Below are positions 1-9,561 of a DNA stretch of 64,000 nucleotides, piece by piece; position 1 is the stretch's first letter; every line of letters starts with the position of its first letter. The notes below the pieces were generated by a model. The model was given only the letters and a program-made list of their open reading frames with translations, did not search any database and was not told the DNA's origin. The translations under genes were made by a program, and so were the position numbers. Source of the DNA: Corynebacterium sp. CNCTC7651 (GTDB lineage Bacteria; Actinomycetota; Actinomycetes; Mycobacteriales; Mycobacteriaceae); the NCBI RefSeq assembly GCF_021496665.1, contig NZ_CP071246.1, forward strand, positions 2,389,110 to 2,453,109, read 5' to 3'.

Positions 1-382
1 CCGGGCGGTTGGCCTAGCGGTTCAGGGGCAGGTCTTCAGTGGCAGGTGTTTAGGGGCAGGTCTTCAGGGGCAGGTCTTCAGGTCGATACGTTTAGGTCGA
101 TAGGTTTACGTCGATAACCGCAGGTCACGCGCGTGCCAGTCACATGTCTTCGAAAAGTTGCATAAAATTGTGACCAGCAATTATCGACGGGAATATATGC
201 CCCTGAGCCGACCTGCAGTTATGCCCCTGAGCTGGCGGGCCCGTGACCTGCGGGAACGCGGCGACGGCCACGGCGACGGGACGGCCGGGGCAACGCGACG
301 GCCGGGGCAACGGGACGGCCGGGGCGCACTAGGCGAGCACGCCCGGCCCAGTGCCCCGTCCCGGCGCCCCGCACCGTCCCGC
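1..382. repeat. Non-coding stretch with short direct repeats downstream of the hydrolase
   Basis: No convincing gene is seen here. Three copies of the 15-mer GGGGCAGGTCTTCAG lie at 25-39, 53-67 and 67-81. They are followed at about 80-118 by three degenerate copies of a GTCGATA-containing unit. Near 186-240 the word ATGCCCCTGAGC appears twice, and near 278-327 the word GACGGCCGGGGC is repeated. These look like slippage-type repeats in an intergenic tail. The long open frame from 158 is antisense to the hydrolase and is driven by base composition. Confidence 0.6.
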
Positions 383-1423
383 CTACACCGACGCCAAGAA
401 TTCGGCCACGTCGCGGACGCGCCGGCGCGACTCAGCCGGCGTCGCGATGTAGTGGGTCGAGTGGTAGCGCTTCACCGTGATCGTCGCAGCCTCGCTGAGC
501 ATCATCAGCTCTTCCGGAAGCAGCGGAGCGACCTCATCACGTGTCGCCACCTGCAGCAACGTGGGCTGGCCCTCAGTAGGCGGCAACGTGGTGGGGTAGG
601 TGAGCACGTACGCATCGGCGCCGAGCGCTCGACTAGCGCCGCCTGCACCAGCGTCGCCTGCCTCGCGTGCCGACGACACAAATCCAGCCCCTCCCGAAAA
701 CGCCCACACCGCAACCTTGGCTGCGCCGCGGGAACGGGCGAACGCGATAGCGTCGGCCACGCGGGCGGGGTCATCGATGTCCAGCACCGTCGCGCCGGAA
801 AGCTCGGCCACGCCGGCGACCTCGGGCCGCCAGGCGTTATCGCGCGCGGAGCGGGGGCCGTCCCACACGGAAACCGCCCAGGTCGCGCCACCCGCGCCCG
901 CGCCACTACCGGTGCCCGCGCCACCACCACTGCCAACACCCGCGCCCGCACCACCACTGTCAGCGCCCGCGCCACCGCCAACGCCCGTGCCGGCGCCCGC
1001 ACCACCACTGTCAGCGCCCGCACCACCACTGTCAGCGCCCGCACCACTGCCAACGCCCGCGCGACCACTCGGCACGAACACCTGCCCCAGCTCGCAGTCC
1101 TCCACACCCACAGCGCCGGGGAAGGCCACACCGGGCATGGTCTGGTCGATGCCGCTGCCCAGCATCAGCATCGCCGCGTGGGTGATGCGGTCGGGCAAAA
1201 GCGCCAGGTACTGCTCCGCCTCCTGGTCGTAGGTGGCCTCGATGTAGCTCACCAGCTGCTCAAGCTGCAGCGGGTCGGGCAGGGAACGTTCAACGCCGCC
1301 GACCTGGAAGGTGTCGGAGGCTTGGTGGTTGATCGGGTAATCGTCGTCAAGCGAGCCCTGCTCAAGGGGCTGCAACGGTTCCTCGGCTACCAAATCTTCA
1401 CCCGATCTTCCGGCGCGAGCCAC
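383..1423 (-). CDS. Alpha/beta hydrolase-like protein with Gly/Ala-rich insert
   Basis: The C-terminal half resembles a dienelactone-hydrolase-like alpha/beta hydrolase. It has a nucleophile-elbow-like segment (AFSGGAG), a later Asp in ATRDEVAP and a conserved-looking His in YHSTHYIA, which would make a Ser-Asp-His triad. The middle (roughly residues 115-175) is an expanded Gly/Ala/Ser tract made of GADSGGA-type units that is unlikely to be part of the fold. The open frame starts at 1423 and overlaps the end of the M13 peptidase by 37 bp, so the two are probably co-transcribed. The true start may be an internal codon, because the first 50 residues look unusual. The substrate cannot be told from the sequence. 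Part of the product is low complexity, so exact length is likely to vary between strains. Confidence 0.6.
   Translation of the reverse strand: MARAGRSGEDLVAEEPLQPLEQGSLDDDYPINHQASDTFQVGGVERSLPDPLQLEQLVSYIEATYDQEAEQYLALLPDRITHAAMLMLGSGIDQTMPGVAFPGAVGVEDCELGQVFVPSGRAGVGSGAGADSGGAGADSGGAGAGTGVGGGAGADSGGAGAGVGSGGGAGTGSGAGAGGATWAVSVWDGPRSARDNAWRPEVAGVAELSGATVLDIDDPARVADAIAFARSRGAAKVAVWAFSGGAGFVSSAREAGDAGAGGASRALGADAYVLTYPTTLPPTEGQPTLLQVATRDEVAPLLPEELMMLSEAATITVKRYHSTHYIATPAESRRRVRDVAEFLASV
949..1041. repeat. 21-bp direct repeats inside the hydrolase gene
   Basis: The same 21-base unit (beginning CACCACCACTGTCAGCGCCC) occurs at 949-969, 1000-1020 and 1021-1041, the last two in perfect tandem. The unit is a multiple of three, so gain or loss changes protein length without shifting frame. 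Confidence 0.85.
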
Positions 1424-3294
1424 ACCTTTGAGCCCTCTTCGACGTCGAAGGCGTTGTAGAACTCGTCCACGTTCGCGGCGATGACGTTGCAGCGGAACTC
1501 GGCGGGGGAGTGCGGGTCAATGGCCAGGAGCTGCGCGGCCATCTCCGGGCGGACCTTGGTGCGCCACACGCGCGCCCACGCGAGGAAGAGACGCTGGAAG
1601 CCGGTGAACTCGCCGTCCAGGTCGTCGAACGGGGCGCTCTCTACGTCCTCGATGCCCTTGTCCGCCAGGTAGAGCTTGTACGCCTCCACGGCAATGCCCA
1701 GGCCGCCGAGGTCGCCGATGTTCTCGCCGAGGGTGAACTGGCCGTTGACGCCGGTCACGCCCTCCGCCCCCTCAAGCGCAGACGGGATCAGGCCCTGGAA
1801 CTGGCCGACAAGCTTCGCGGTCAGCTCCTCAAAACGCTCGCGGTCCGCGTCGGTCCACCAAGAATTGAGGTTGCCGTCGCCGTCGTAACGCGAACCCTGA
1901 TCGTCGAAACCATGCCCGATCTCGTGGCCGATCACCGCGCCGATCGCGCCAAAGTTCTCCGCCGCGTCCGCGTCCGGGCTGTAGAACGGCGGCTGCAGGA
2001 TCGCGGCAGGGAACGTGATGTCGTTGACCACCGGGTTGTAGAACGCGTTGACCACCTGCGGCTCCGCCACCCACTCGTCGCGGTCGCTGGGCTTGCCGAT
2101 CTTGCTCAGCTGGTACTCGTGCTCAAACGCGGAGCCGGCGCGCACGTTGGCCAGCAGCGCCTTGCCGCTCGGGTCCACCTCGAGCCCGTCGAAGCTGCGC
2201 CACCTGTCCGGGTAGCCGATCTTGGCGTTGAACTTCTCCAGCTTCTCCTGCGCGCGGGCCTTCGTCTCCTCGCTCATCCACTCCAGCTGCGCAATGCGCT
2301 CGCGGTACGCGCGGATGAGGTAGCCCACTAGCTCGAGCATTTCGCTTTTCGACGACGCCGGGAAATGCCTCTCCACATACTCCCGACCAATTTCCTGTCC
2401 GACGATCGACTGCGCCAGCCCAACGCCGCGCTTCCAACGGTCGCGCTGCTCCGTCGCGCCGGAGAGGTGGGTGCCGTAGAACTCGAAGTTTGCCTCCCCG
2501 ATTTCTTCGGTGAGCAGGCCGGCGCGGGCGCGCAGAATGTTCCACACGGCCCACAGCTGCCAGCTGGCCAGGGTCTCCGGGCGCAGCATGCCGGCCAAGT
2601 CCTCGGTGTAGGAGGGCATCATGTTGATCAGGCGGCCAGCCGGGATGCCGGAGGCGGTGAGCATGGTCTGGATGATCGCCGGCAGCTCATCCAACTCAAC
2701 CGGGTTGTAGGTGGCCACCGCGTCGCGGGATTTCACCACGTCCCAGTGGCTGGAGGCCAGCTGCGTCTCCAGGGCGATAATGCGCGCCGCCGCGACTTCC
2801 GGAGTGAGCCCCAGCAGGTACTTCGGGGGCAGGAAGCCCAGCATGCGGGCTACGTGCGCCTCATACTTCTTCAGCGTCTCCGCGTGCTGCGGCTCGCGGT
2901 AGTACGCCTCATCCGGCAGGCCCAGGCCGGACTGGTAGAGATACGCCACCGCGTCCTCGCCCTGGGAATCCTTCTCCACCCAGTAGGTCAGGGGTGCGCC
3001 GATGCCGTCGCGCTCCAGCACGCCCAGGTTGCGAGCGAACTCTTCCACGTTTTCTACGGCGACCTTCTCCAGGTCCGCCTCCAGGGGCGCTACGCCCGCG
3101 GCGTTGATTGTCTCCGTGTCCATGAAGGAGCGGTAGATCGCGCCGCCGCGGCTGTCGCTGCCCTCCAGCAGCGCGTGAACGTCTTCTTCAGACTTATCGC
3201 GCAGGGCGTGGAACGCGCCGTCTATGCCGCGGTCCGCGGGGATTTCGTGGCTATCCAGCCATTCGCCGTTGACTAGTGCAAAAAGGTCACGCAT
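1387..3294 (-). CDS. pepO: M13-family zinc metallopeptidase (PepO/neprilysin-like)
   Basis: This is a 635-residue peptidase of the M13 family (neprilysin, PepO, mycobacterial Zmp1). The zinc-binding HEIGH motif lies at residues 457-461 and the third zinc ligand is in the ENIGD motif around residue 524. The NAFYNPVVND segment upstream of the zinc site is also typical of the family. There is no N-terminal signal peptide or membrane anchor, so a cytoplasmic or non-classically exported endopeptidase for short peptides is expected, as for Zmp1. The length matches the bacterial family. It is followed directly by the hydrolase gene and preceded by the secreted cutinase-like gene on the same strand. 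The start ATG at 3294 follows a purine-poor leader, but the N-terminal sequence is already family-like. Confidence 0.93.
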   Translation of the reverse strand: MRDLFALVNGEWLDSHEIPADRGIDGAFHALRDKSEEDVHALLEGSDSRGGAIYRSFMDTETINAAGVAPLEADLEKVAVENVEEFARNLGVLERDGIGAPLTYWVEKDSQGEDAVAYLYQSGLGLPDEAYYREPQHAETLKKYEAHVARMLGFLPPKYLLGLTPEVAAARIIALETQLASSHWDVVKSRDAVATYNPVELDELPAIIQTMLTASGIPAGRLINMMPSYTEDLAGMLRPETLASWQLWAVWNILRARAGLLTEEIGEANFEFYGTHLSGATEQRDRWKRGVGLAQSIVGQEIGREYVERHFPASSKSEMLELVGYLIRAYRERIAQLEWMSEETKARAQEKLEKFNAKIGYPDRWRSFDGLEVDPSGKALLANVRAGSAFEHEYQLSKIGKPSDRDEWVAEPQVVNAFYNPVVNDITFPAAILQPPFYSPDADAAENFGAIGAVIGHEIGHGFDDQGSRYDGDGNLNSWWTDADRERFEELTAKLVGQFQGLIPSALEGAEGVTGVNGQFTLGENIGDLGGLGIAVEAYKLYLADKGIEDVESAPFDDLDGEFTGFQRLFLAWARVWRTKVRPEMAAQLLAIDPHSPAEFRCNVIAANVDEFYNAFDVEEGSKVWLAPEDRVKIW

Positions 3295-3332
3295 ATCCCC
3301 ATGGTACTGGGCGCGTGATTAGTGGTTAGCGT

Positions 3333-4232
3333 CTAGCGGTCAGCGGTGTGGGCGACAATCCACTCCGCCGCCGCCCGCGGCGCCGCCTGGCCGTACTGCC
3401 CGTGCGCGCCCATGCCGGCAATTACCTTTGGGGAATTCGCGCCCAGCTGGCTGAACACCTGCACGAAGTCCATCACCGGCACGCGGTTCTGCGCGGCGGT
3501 GGTGCGCAGCGCCGGGCCGACCAGCGGGCGGAACTCCTCCTGGGTGGAACACACGATGTCGTCCGGCCGGCAGATCTCCAGCACTTTCCCGCTCAGCTCG
3601 CCGTAACCGCCGTCCAGGCTGCCCAGCGCGCCGCGCGAATCCTGCGACGTGCCCGGACCCAGCACCGCGCCGTTGCCGCCCTGGTACGGGTTGGCAATCA
3701 GCGCCACCGAATCGAGCCGCTCCGGGGCAATCGGCCCGGTGCCGTACGCGATGTCGTGCGTCAGCCGCGCCGCCACGTCTGCACCGAGCGAGTACCCAGT
3801 GAGGCTGAAGGTTGCGTTGGGGCAGGCATTCGCGAGCTTTTCGACGGTCCCCCGAGTCTTCCCGTACGCCTCCGCAGACGCGGCAGCGTAGGGGCGGGTA
3901 AGAAACGCGGCCGAGTTGTAGGACACCCACAGCGGCTGGATTTCACCGGCGGACGCGGCCTGGGTGAGCAGCCCGGTGGAGAACACCTGGCCGCCGTGCG
4001 GCAGGAACGTGGGCACGCCCGCCACGGTGTTGGCGCCGCCCGGCACCGCGATCAGGTAGTGCTGCTTGCAGCCCTGCTGGCGCAGCAGATCGCCGGCGTT
4101 GTGCGACGGCGTGATCGGCGCCGGCAGCTGGGCGTTTGCCGGGGCTGCAACGCCGGCCAGGCCCGGGGCGAGCAGCGCGACGGCAGCCGCCGCAGTTGCG
4201 GCGGCCTTGGCAAGGGTGCGAGTGAGCTTCAT
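3333..4232 (-). CDS. Secreted cutinase-family esterase
   Basis: A 299-residue secreted serine esterase. The N-terminus is a Sec signal peptide (basic start, Ala/Leu-rich core, ANA cleavage site near residue 34). The nucleophile is Ser148 in the GYSLG box, Asp is likely in the CRPDDIVC segment and His in GAHGQYG near the C-terminus. Paired cysteines are present, as in cutinases. Corynebacteria and mycobacteria carry several cutinase-like proteins that hydrolyse esters or lipids in the mycolate envelope. This gene lies 7 bp downstream of the emb stop on the same strand, consistent with an envelope role. The exact lipid substrate is not visible. Confidence 0.88.
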   Translation of the reverse strand: MKLTRTLAKAAATAAAAVALLAPGLAGVAAPANAQLPAPITPSHNAGDLLRQQGCKQHYLIAVPGGANTVAGVPTFLPHGGQVFSTGLLTQAASAGEIQPLWVSYNSAAFLTRPYAAASAEAYGKTRGTVEKLANACPNATFSLTGYSLGADVAARLTHDIAYGTGPIAPERLDSVALIANPYQGGNGAVLGPGTSQDSRGALGSLDGGYGELSGKVLEICRPDDIVCSTQEEFRPLVGPALRTTAAQNRVPVMDFVQVFSQLGANSPKVIAGMGAHGQYGQAAPRAAAEWIVAHTADR

Positions 4233-4239
4233 GGGTCCC

Positions 4240-7200
4240 CTATTGGTGCGGGTTGCGGATCTTCATGTGGCCTGGGGTCCACCAACCCCACCGGGAGATG
4301 GTCTCATACTCAATCTCCGCCGGCACGGGTGTGGCACCGGTGGAATCGGTGCGCAGCTCATACTTGGCCACAGAGCCCCAGTCGCGCTGCCAATCGTTGC
4401 GCAGGTAGCCCGGCACCTCGTAGGAATAGTTCACGGCCTCCGCGGTGGCCAGCGCGCCGCCGCCCAGGAAGTCCTGGAAGCCGGAGAGCTGGGCCTTGCC
4501 GGGCGCGTCCGGCATGATGCGGAACTGCGGGATCTCGGTCACGCCGGCGTAGTGGTTGAAGGTGCGCTGGCAGGGGAATTGGAACGCCACCGTCCAGTCC
4601 AAAAGACCCGGGGTGTCGGGGTCAATTGCGTCCGTCATTGCCTCAAGCTTCGGGTTGCGCAGCGGCGTGATTGCCAGCCAATCTTTCTCCGCGAGGGACT
4701 CGTCCACGCCCACCAGGCGCACCACGTCCGCCTCTTCCGGCAGGTCCGCGATGGGATAGCGCAGGTTCCTCCACGCCGGGGTTGGGCCCTGGTCCAGCAT
4801 TTCTACGTCGCCGAGGCGTTTAACGGAACCGTCGTCACGCATGGCCCCGTACTCCAGCTTGAGCTCGGTGCCCTCCTGCTCCACGCCGTTGATGTCGTGG
4901 TGCGCGATGCGCCCGGCGACGCTGGTGACCAGCAGCGGCGCGTCCGGGTCCGGCTCCGGGAGCTCGAACCAGACGGTGGTGATTTCGGCGCGCTTCGTCG
5001 GGTCGTCCTCGAAGGTGCCGGCAACCGGGACGCGGGTGTAGTCCAGGTTGAACGGCAGGCGCACCGTGGAGCCGTTGACGCCGCGCAGGCGGTCGGGGCG
5101 GTTGCCCTGCGTGCGCACCTTGGAGGTGGACTGGGCTTCCTCGCCCAGCTCATCCGCCGGCGTCTCCTGGGCGTTCGCGTCCGTCTGCGCGTTGGCGATG
5201 ACGTCCGTGGTGTTGGAGTTGTCCACCGCGATGAAGGCGGGCACGCCGTCCGGGGTGAAGCCCTGGTTCTCGCCCGCGTCCAGGGAGCGGCCCAGCGGCA
5301 CGCCGCCGACGGGGGTGAGGAAGCTATCGTTCGTGTCCTGCTCCAGCATCACGTCGCTAGCCAGGGCGCAGCTGTCGCCCTTGAAGGTGCGGAGGTTGCC
5401 CATGCCCACGGAGTAGGCAGGGGCCTGGGCCACGTACGCCTTGGCAAAGGTGAGGCAGGAGAACAGCACCATCAACACCGCGAAGATGGCGATTGGGGCG
5501 GACATGATGCCGGCGAAGCGGCCGGCGTCCACGCGCGCGGCGGCGTCGAACTCCTCCGCCAGGCCCTGCTTCGCGGCGTCGTACCTGCGGACGTTGTGGG
5601 CCAGCGATTGGAAGATGCCCACCACAAACACCAGCAGCGCAATCGCCAGCATGATGCTGTTGGCCTCCACCGCGCGGTACTGCACGGTGCGGTCCCACCA
5701 CGGGACGCCGAAGGAGGAGACGTACCACCAAGCGTTCCAGCCTGCCAAGGTCAACGCCATGAGGAACAAGGTGGCGGCGATGGCGAACGTACGGTTGCGG
5801 CGGGACTGCAGCGCCAGGTGCGACAGCACCACGGAACCGAGCGCGGCCACCGCGCCGCCCACACCGGCGTAGATACCGAAGTGGTGGGTCCACTTGGTAG
5901 GCGTGAACATCATGAAGAAGACGGTCAGCGCGATGATCAGCACCATGCGCTCTACCGTGCCCTTGGTGGCGCCCGGGATGCGGCCGTACTTGGCCAGGCC
6001 CCACAGGATCAGCACCATGCAGAAGAACAGCACGAACATGGGGAAGCGGCGCGCCATGGAGGCATCCACGGTCTGCTGGAACAGGGTGGCGTAGCGCGCC
6101 CACTCCTCGTACCAGTGCATTGCGGGGCCGACCTCCGCGCGCACGGCGGTGGCTTCCAGCACCGTGGCCAGCGTCTGGTCCTTAAACACCGGCACCATCA
6201 CGGCCATGCCCGCGCCCAGGAAAGGCGCCAGGTACGCAATCCACGGCGCCATCACGGTGCGGCGGCGCATGGTGCGGAAGACCGCGGGCAGGCAGATCAA
6301 GAACACGCCCACGGCGGACAGGCCGGTGGGCCCGCACGCCAGGGTGAACGCGGCGGAAATCGTGCCCAGCGCGGCGGGCAGCAGCCGGTCCGTGGCAATG
6401 GCGCGCTCAAACAACGCCCAGGTGAGGATCAGGCCGAAAGCGATGATCGGCTCCGGGCGGGTGCCGTTGTTGTACGGCAGCCAGAACGCCAGGAAGACAA
6501 ACGCCGCCGTCCAATACGCCATGCGGCGCCCGCTCACGGCCTCGCCCAGGCGCGGGAGGATCTCGCGGGACAGGATCCACCAGATCAGGATGCCGGCCAA
6601 GAGCGTGGGCAGGCGCATCCACATGGATGCCGTGGACACCCGCGCCAAAAGCGCGAGGATATCGTAGAACGGGGAGCCGAACGGGGCTTCCGGCACGCCG
6701 TACCAGCGGTAGTAGTTGGCCATGTAATCCGAGTCATTGGCCACGCGCGCCATGGTGAGCAGGAAGCCATCGTCGGACGTATTGGCGCCCAGGACGTGCC
6801 AGTACCCAAGCACCGCAAGCACCACCGCGTCCAGCGGGGTGAACGTGCGCCACCGCTTGGAAAACACCGGGGCGCGCTTGCCGTCCAGCCGGTCCAGGCG
6901 CCCCAGGGCCCACAGGCCCACCAGGGTGGAGATCAGCCCCAGCACCATGGCGGCGAGCTTCAGCGCGCTGGGTGTGGAAGTGAAGCGCGAGTTGATGTCG
7001 ATTGTGGCGTGCAAGCCACCGTCGATAAGCATTTGCCCCTGAGCCGGGTCCAGCTCGGTGTAGATGCCGGTGAGCTGGGGGCGGTAGTCCTCCTCAACCT
7101 CCTCCTTGTGGGAGGTGCCGGGGATGGCAACCGTCATCGCGTCCTCCGCGACGGAGATTTCCAGCACGGCACCGTCCGGCAGCGCGGCGACCTGCTTCGG

Positions 7201-7626
7201 GGTGAGCTCGAAGACGATGTGGTTCAGCGAAGACACCACAATGCCGCCGCCCGGCGCGGTGATGAACAGGCCGCGGTCCGTGGCTTCGGGGGAGGATCCG
7301 GGCAGCGTGGACAGGATGGTGGTTTGCCCGGGGCGCAGCGTATCGACGCTAGCCGCAGGCACCGCAATGTCCACCTCCTGCGGCGCGAGCGAGATCAGCG
7401 GCGCGTTGACCGCCGTGATCTGGTTGTCCTGCGGCCAGGAGAAGGAGGACTGCACCTGGTTGACCGGCAGCAGCGGCGTGAGCAGGAGCAGCGCGAAGGC
7501 GATCAGCCCGGAGAGCGCGGAGACCGCGACCAGGGATTGCGGCGCCCGCTGCGCGCGCACGGTGGTCAGCTGCGGCGGTTGCTTAAGCTGCGGTTCTCGC
7601 GGGGTCTCGTTGATCGCTGTAGACAC
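4240..7626 (-). CDS. embC: Arabinofuranosyltransferase Emb (arabinogalactan biosynthesis)
   Basis: A 1128-residue polytopic membrane glycosyltransferase of the Emb family (GT-C fold). It transfers arabinofuranose from decaprenyl-phosphoryl-arabinose to extend the arabinan of the cell wall. Corynebacteria usually have one Emb where mycobacteria have EmbA, EmbB and EmbC. The sequence shows an N-terminal membrane segment after residue 30, a soluble beta-rich domain, a block of many hydrophobic helices (roughly residues 220-720), and a large extracytoplasmic C-terminal domain with carbohydrate-binding character. It lies 11 bp after aftA in the same orientation, so the two are probably one transcription unit. 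Emb proteins are the ethambutol targets. The size is normal for the family and nothing appears broken. Confidence 0.95.
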   Translation of the reverse strand: MSTAINETPREPQLKQPPQLTTVRAQRAPQSLVAVSALSGLIAFALLLLTPLLPVNQVQSSFSWPQDNQITAVNAPLISLAPQEVDIAVPAASVDTLRPGQTTILSTLPGSSPEATDRGLFITAPGGGIVVSSLNHIVFELTPKQVAALPDGAVLEISVAEDAMTVAIPGTSHKEEVEEDYRPQLTGIYTELDPAQGQMLIDGGLHATIDINSRFTSTPSALKLAAMVLGLISTLVGLWALGRLDRLDGKRAPVFSKRWRTFTPLDAVVLAVLGYWHVLGANTSDDGFLLTMARVANDSDYMANYYRWYGVPEAPFGSPFYDILALLARVSTASMWMRLPTLLAGILIWWILSREILPRLGEAVSGRRMAYWTAAFVFLAFWLPYNNGTRPEPIIAFGLILTWALFERAIATDRLLPAALGTISAAFTLACGPTGLSAVGVFLICLPAVFRTMRRRTVMAPWIAYLAPFLGAGMAVMVPVFKDQTLATVLEATAVRAEVGPAMHWYEEWARYATLFQQTVDASMARRFPMFVLFFCMVLILWGLAKYGRIPGATKGTVERMVLIIALTVFFMMFTPTKWTHHFGIYAGVGGAVAALGSVVLSHLALQSRRNRTFAIAATLFLMALTLAGWNAWWYVSSFGVPWWDRTVQYRAVEANSIMLAIALLVFVVGIFQSLAHNVRRYDAAKQGLAEEFDAAARVDAGRFAGIMSAPIAIFAVLMVLFSCLTFAKAYVAQAPAYSVGMGNLRTFKGDSCALASDVMLEQDTNDSFLTPVGGVPLGRSLDAGENQGFTPDGVPAFIAVDNSNTTDVIANAQTDANAQETPADELGEEAQSTSKVRTQGNRPDRLRGVNGSTVRLPFNLDYTRVPVAGTFEDDPTKRAEITTVWFELPEPDPDAPLLVTSVAGRIAHHDINGVEQEGTELKLEYGAMRDDGSVKRLGDVEMLDQGPTPAWRNLRYPIADLPEEADVVRLVGVDESLAEKDWLAITPLRNPKLEAMTDAIDPDTPGLLDWTVAFQFPCQRTFNHYAGVTEIPQFRIMPDAPGKAQLSGFQDFLGGGALATAEAVNYSYEVPGYLRNDWQRDWGSVAKYELRTDSTGATPVPAEIEYETISRWGWWTPGHMKIRNPHQ

Positions 7627-7637
7627 GGTGACTCACT

Positions 7638-9554
7638 CTACTTCCGCACAACTACCACGAAGGGACCGATCTGGGTTGCGTCCCAATCGTCACCTTCAAA
7701 CGCCTCCGGGCTGAACATCACGGCCTCATAGCGCACGTTGGGTTGGCTGGGGAAGATGTCGTGCGCCACGTGGGTCTTGTAATCCTCTCCGCTGCCCAGT
7801 TCCCCGCGGAAGATGAAAGCTTCCGGCCCGCGCCACTTGGATGCGTCGATGGCCGCGGCGAGCGCGTCCGGGTTCTCGTGCGAGAGCTGCGCCCACTGCA
7901 CAAGTTCGGTGTTGCGCGGCTCGAATTCTCCCAGCGGGTTGGCGTAGTGGCTGGTGAAGGCGTTGTAGCCGTAGTACGGGTTGTAGGCCATGAAGTTGAT
8001 TTCGTCGGTGTAAATCACCGCCTCGCCCGGGTTGCGGCCGTGCTCGCGCAGGTACGCGTCAATCTCCGCGTAGTGGCGCCCGGCATCTGCCGGGAAGCGG
8101 TCCGCGCGCTCGCCGTAGCCGTCCGTGTCCGCGTAGGCCTGGTCAATGTGGCGCTCATTCTGCGCCGGGATCTGCTGCACGTAGGCCAGGCCGCCAGTGG
8201 CGACGATGATGAGCACAAGCGCGGTGATGATCTGGTTCGTCCGCTCGCTAAACGGCGCGGGGTAGAGGAAGTCCACGCCCACCAGCCGCGCTTCCGCCAC
8301 GCCCAGCACGCCGGCGGTGGCGAAGATGAGGATCAGCAGCACCTCCACGCGGAATCCCAAGAGCGAGGTGCCCAGCAGCGTCGCCGCCATGGACGCCGCC
8401 GCCCAGACGTAACACACCAGCGCCGCCAGGGCGAGGGTGGCCACCTCCGGGTCGCTGATCCGGCACACCATAAACACCAGGCCGGCCAGCGACAGCAGCG
8501 CCAGCAGCGAGAACCCGAAGAACGGTAGCGGGAAGTACGTCCCTTCCTGCGGCAGGAAGTGGTTGGCCGTGGACTCCGCAGCGTAGCCCCCGAACGCCAG
8601 CTGGTACAGGTACGGGCCCCAGGCAATGAGGGCAATGCTTATCGACGCTCCCCCGACCACCAACAGGTGCACAATCGGCGTCCAGGACCGCTTCTTCATG
8701 AAGAACATGATGATGGCCAGCACCACCACCGTCAGCGCTGTGATGGCGGTGAACAGGGTGTAGAACGTGGCCGAAATGCCCAGGTAGAGGGTGAGGCCGA
8801 TGGTGGCGAACCAGGAGCCGTCCAGCGCCCGGTACGCGATCATGGCGGCTGCGGGCACGAACATGGCCACCACGGCGGCGTACGGCTCATCCGGCACTTC
8901 GGTGAGCACGACGGCGACGGTGACCATGGCAATCGCGGCCGCCACCGGCAGCGAGGAGGTGAGCCGGCGCCAGATCGGCGTGAGCATCGCGGCGGCTGCG
9001 GCCAGCGATACCAGCGCCCACGGCTGGTAGACCTCCCAGCCCGGCATGCCCAGCACATTGGCCATGCGGCCGCCCAGCCAGAACCACCCCATGGGGTAGA
9101 AGGTGGGCAGGTCCACGTAGTTCATGTCCGCGTGGGATGCCGTCATGGTCATCCGCGACAGGAACTGTGTGCGGAAGCCCTGGTCCACCTGGATGCCGTC
9201 TAGCCAGAGCCGCGTGGAGGCGAGCGGAATGCCCAGCGAGGACACCACCAGTCCCGCCGGGACGAGGGTGATCACTGCCTCCAGCAGGGGGTGCTTGGAC
9301 CCGCGCAGCCAGAACCAGCAGCTGAAGGTGAGCAGGACTAGAAGCGCGAGCGATACCACCGAGGCTAACGCCCGCGTGACCATGGAAGTGTTGTACGCGG
9401 GGAAGGAGATGGTGTGCAGGACATACCAGGCGGCGAGGGCGAGTGCCCCGCCTGCCAGCCCGAACCCGATGACCCGTAAGACGGTCCCTCGCTCAGAAAT
9501 CTCATCGGGTGCATACGTGGCCACGCGCAGTTCGCGGCTGACAACCGTACTCAT
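7638..9554 (-). CDS. aftA: Galactan 5-O-arabinofuranosyltransferase AftA
   Basis: A 638-residue membrane protein matching AftA, which adds the first arabinofuranose residues from decaprenyl-phosphoryl-arabinose onto the galactan chain and so primes arabinan synthesis. About ten or more hydrophobic segments occupy the N-terminal two thirds, and the remaining C-terminal part is a soluble extracytoplasmic domain. A DE/DD-type acidic pair sits in the early loop, as in GT-C enzymes. It lies between dprE2 (7 bp upstream) and emb (11 bp downstream), the order known from mycobacteria (Rv3791-Rv3792-Rv3793). The start ATG at 9554 gives a short cytoplasmic tail before the first helix. Confidence 0.95.
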   Translation of the reverse strand: MSTVVSRELRVATYAPDEISERGTVLRVIGFGLAGGALALAAWYVLHTISFPAYNTSMVTRALASVVSLALLVLLTFSCWFWLRGSKHPLLEAVITLVPAGLVVSSLGIPLASTRLWLDGIQVDQGFRTQFLSRMTMTASHADMNYVDLPTFYPMGWFWLGGRMANVLGMPGWEVYQPWALVSLAAAAAMLTPIWRRLTSSLPVAAAIAMVTVAVVLTEVPDEPYAAVVAMFVPAAAMIAYRALDGSWFATIGLTLYLGISATFYTLFTAITALTVVVLAIIMFFMKKRSWTPIVHLLVVGGASISIALIAWGPYLYQLAFGGYAAESTANHFLPQEGTYFPLPFFGFSLLALLSLAGLVFMVCRISDPEVATLALAALVCYVWAAASMAATLLGTSLLGFRVEVLLILIFATAGVLGVAEARLVGVDFLYPAPFSERTNQIITALVLIIVATGGLAYVQQIPAQNERHIDQAYADTDGYGERADRFPADAGRHYAEIDAYLREHGRNPGEAVIYTDEINFMAYNPYYGYNAFTSHYANPLGEFEPRNTELVQWAQLSHENPDALAAAIDASKWRGPEAFIFRGELGSGEDYKTHVAHDIFPSQPNVRYEAVMFSPEAFEGDDWDATQIGPFVVVVRK

Positions 9555-9561
9555 GCGCGCC

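Noticed and set aside
4066..7731. A 1221-residue open frame antisense to emb, and many other long antisense frames (for example 10302-12050, 26921-28591, 56823-58463)
   Set aside because: They mirror strongly conserved genes on the opposite strand, have Arg/His/Gln-rich composition and no ribosome sites. This is expected at high GC.
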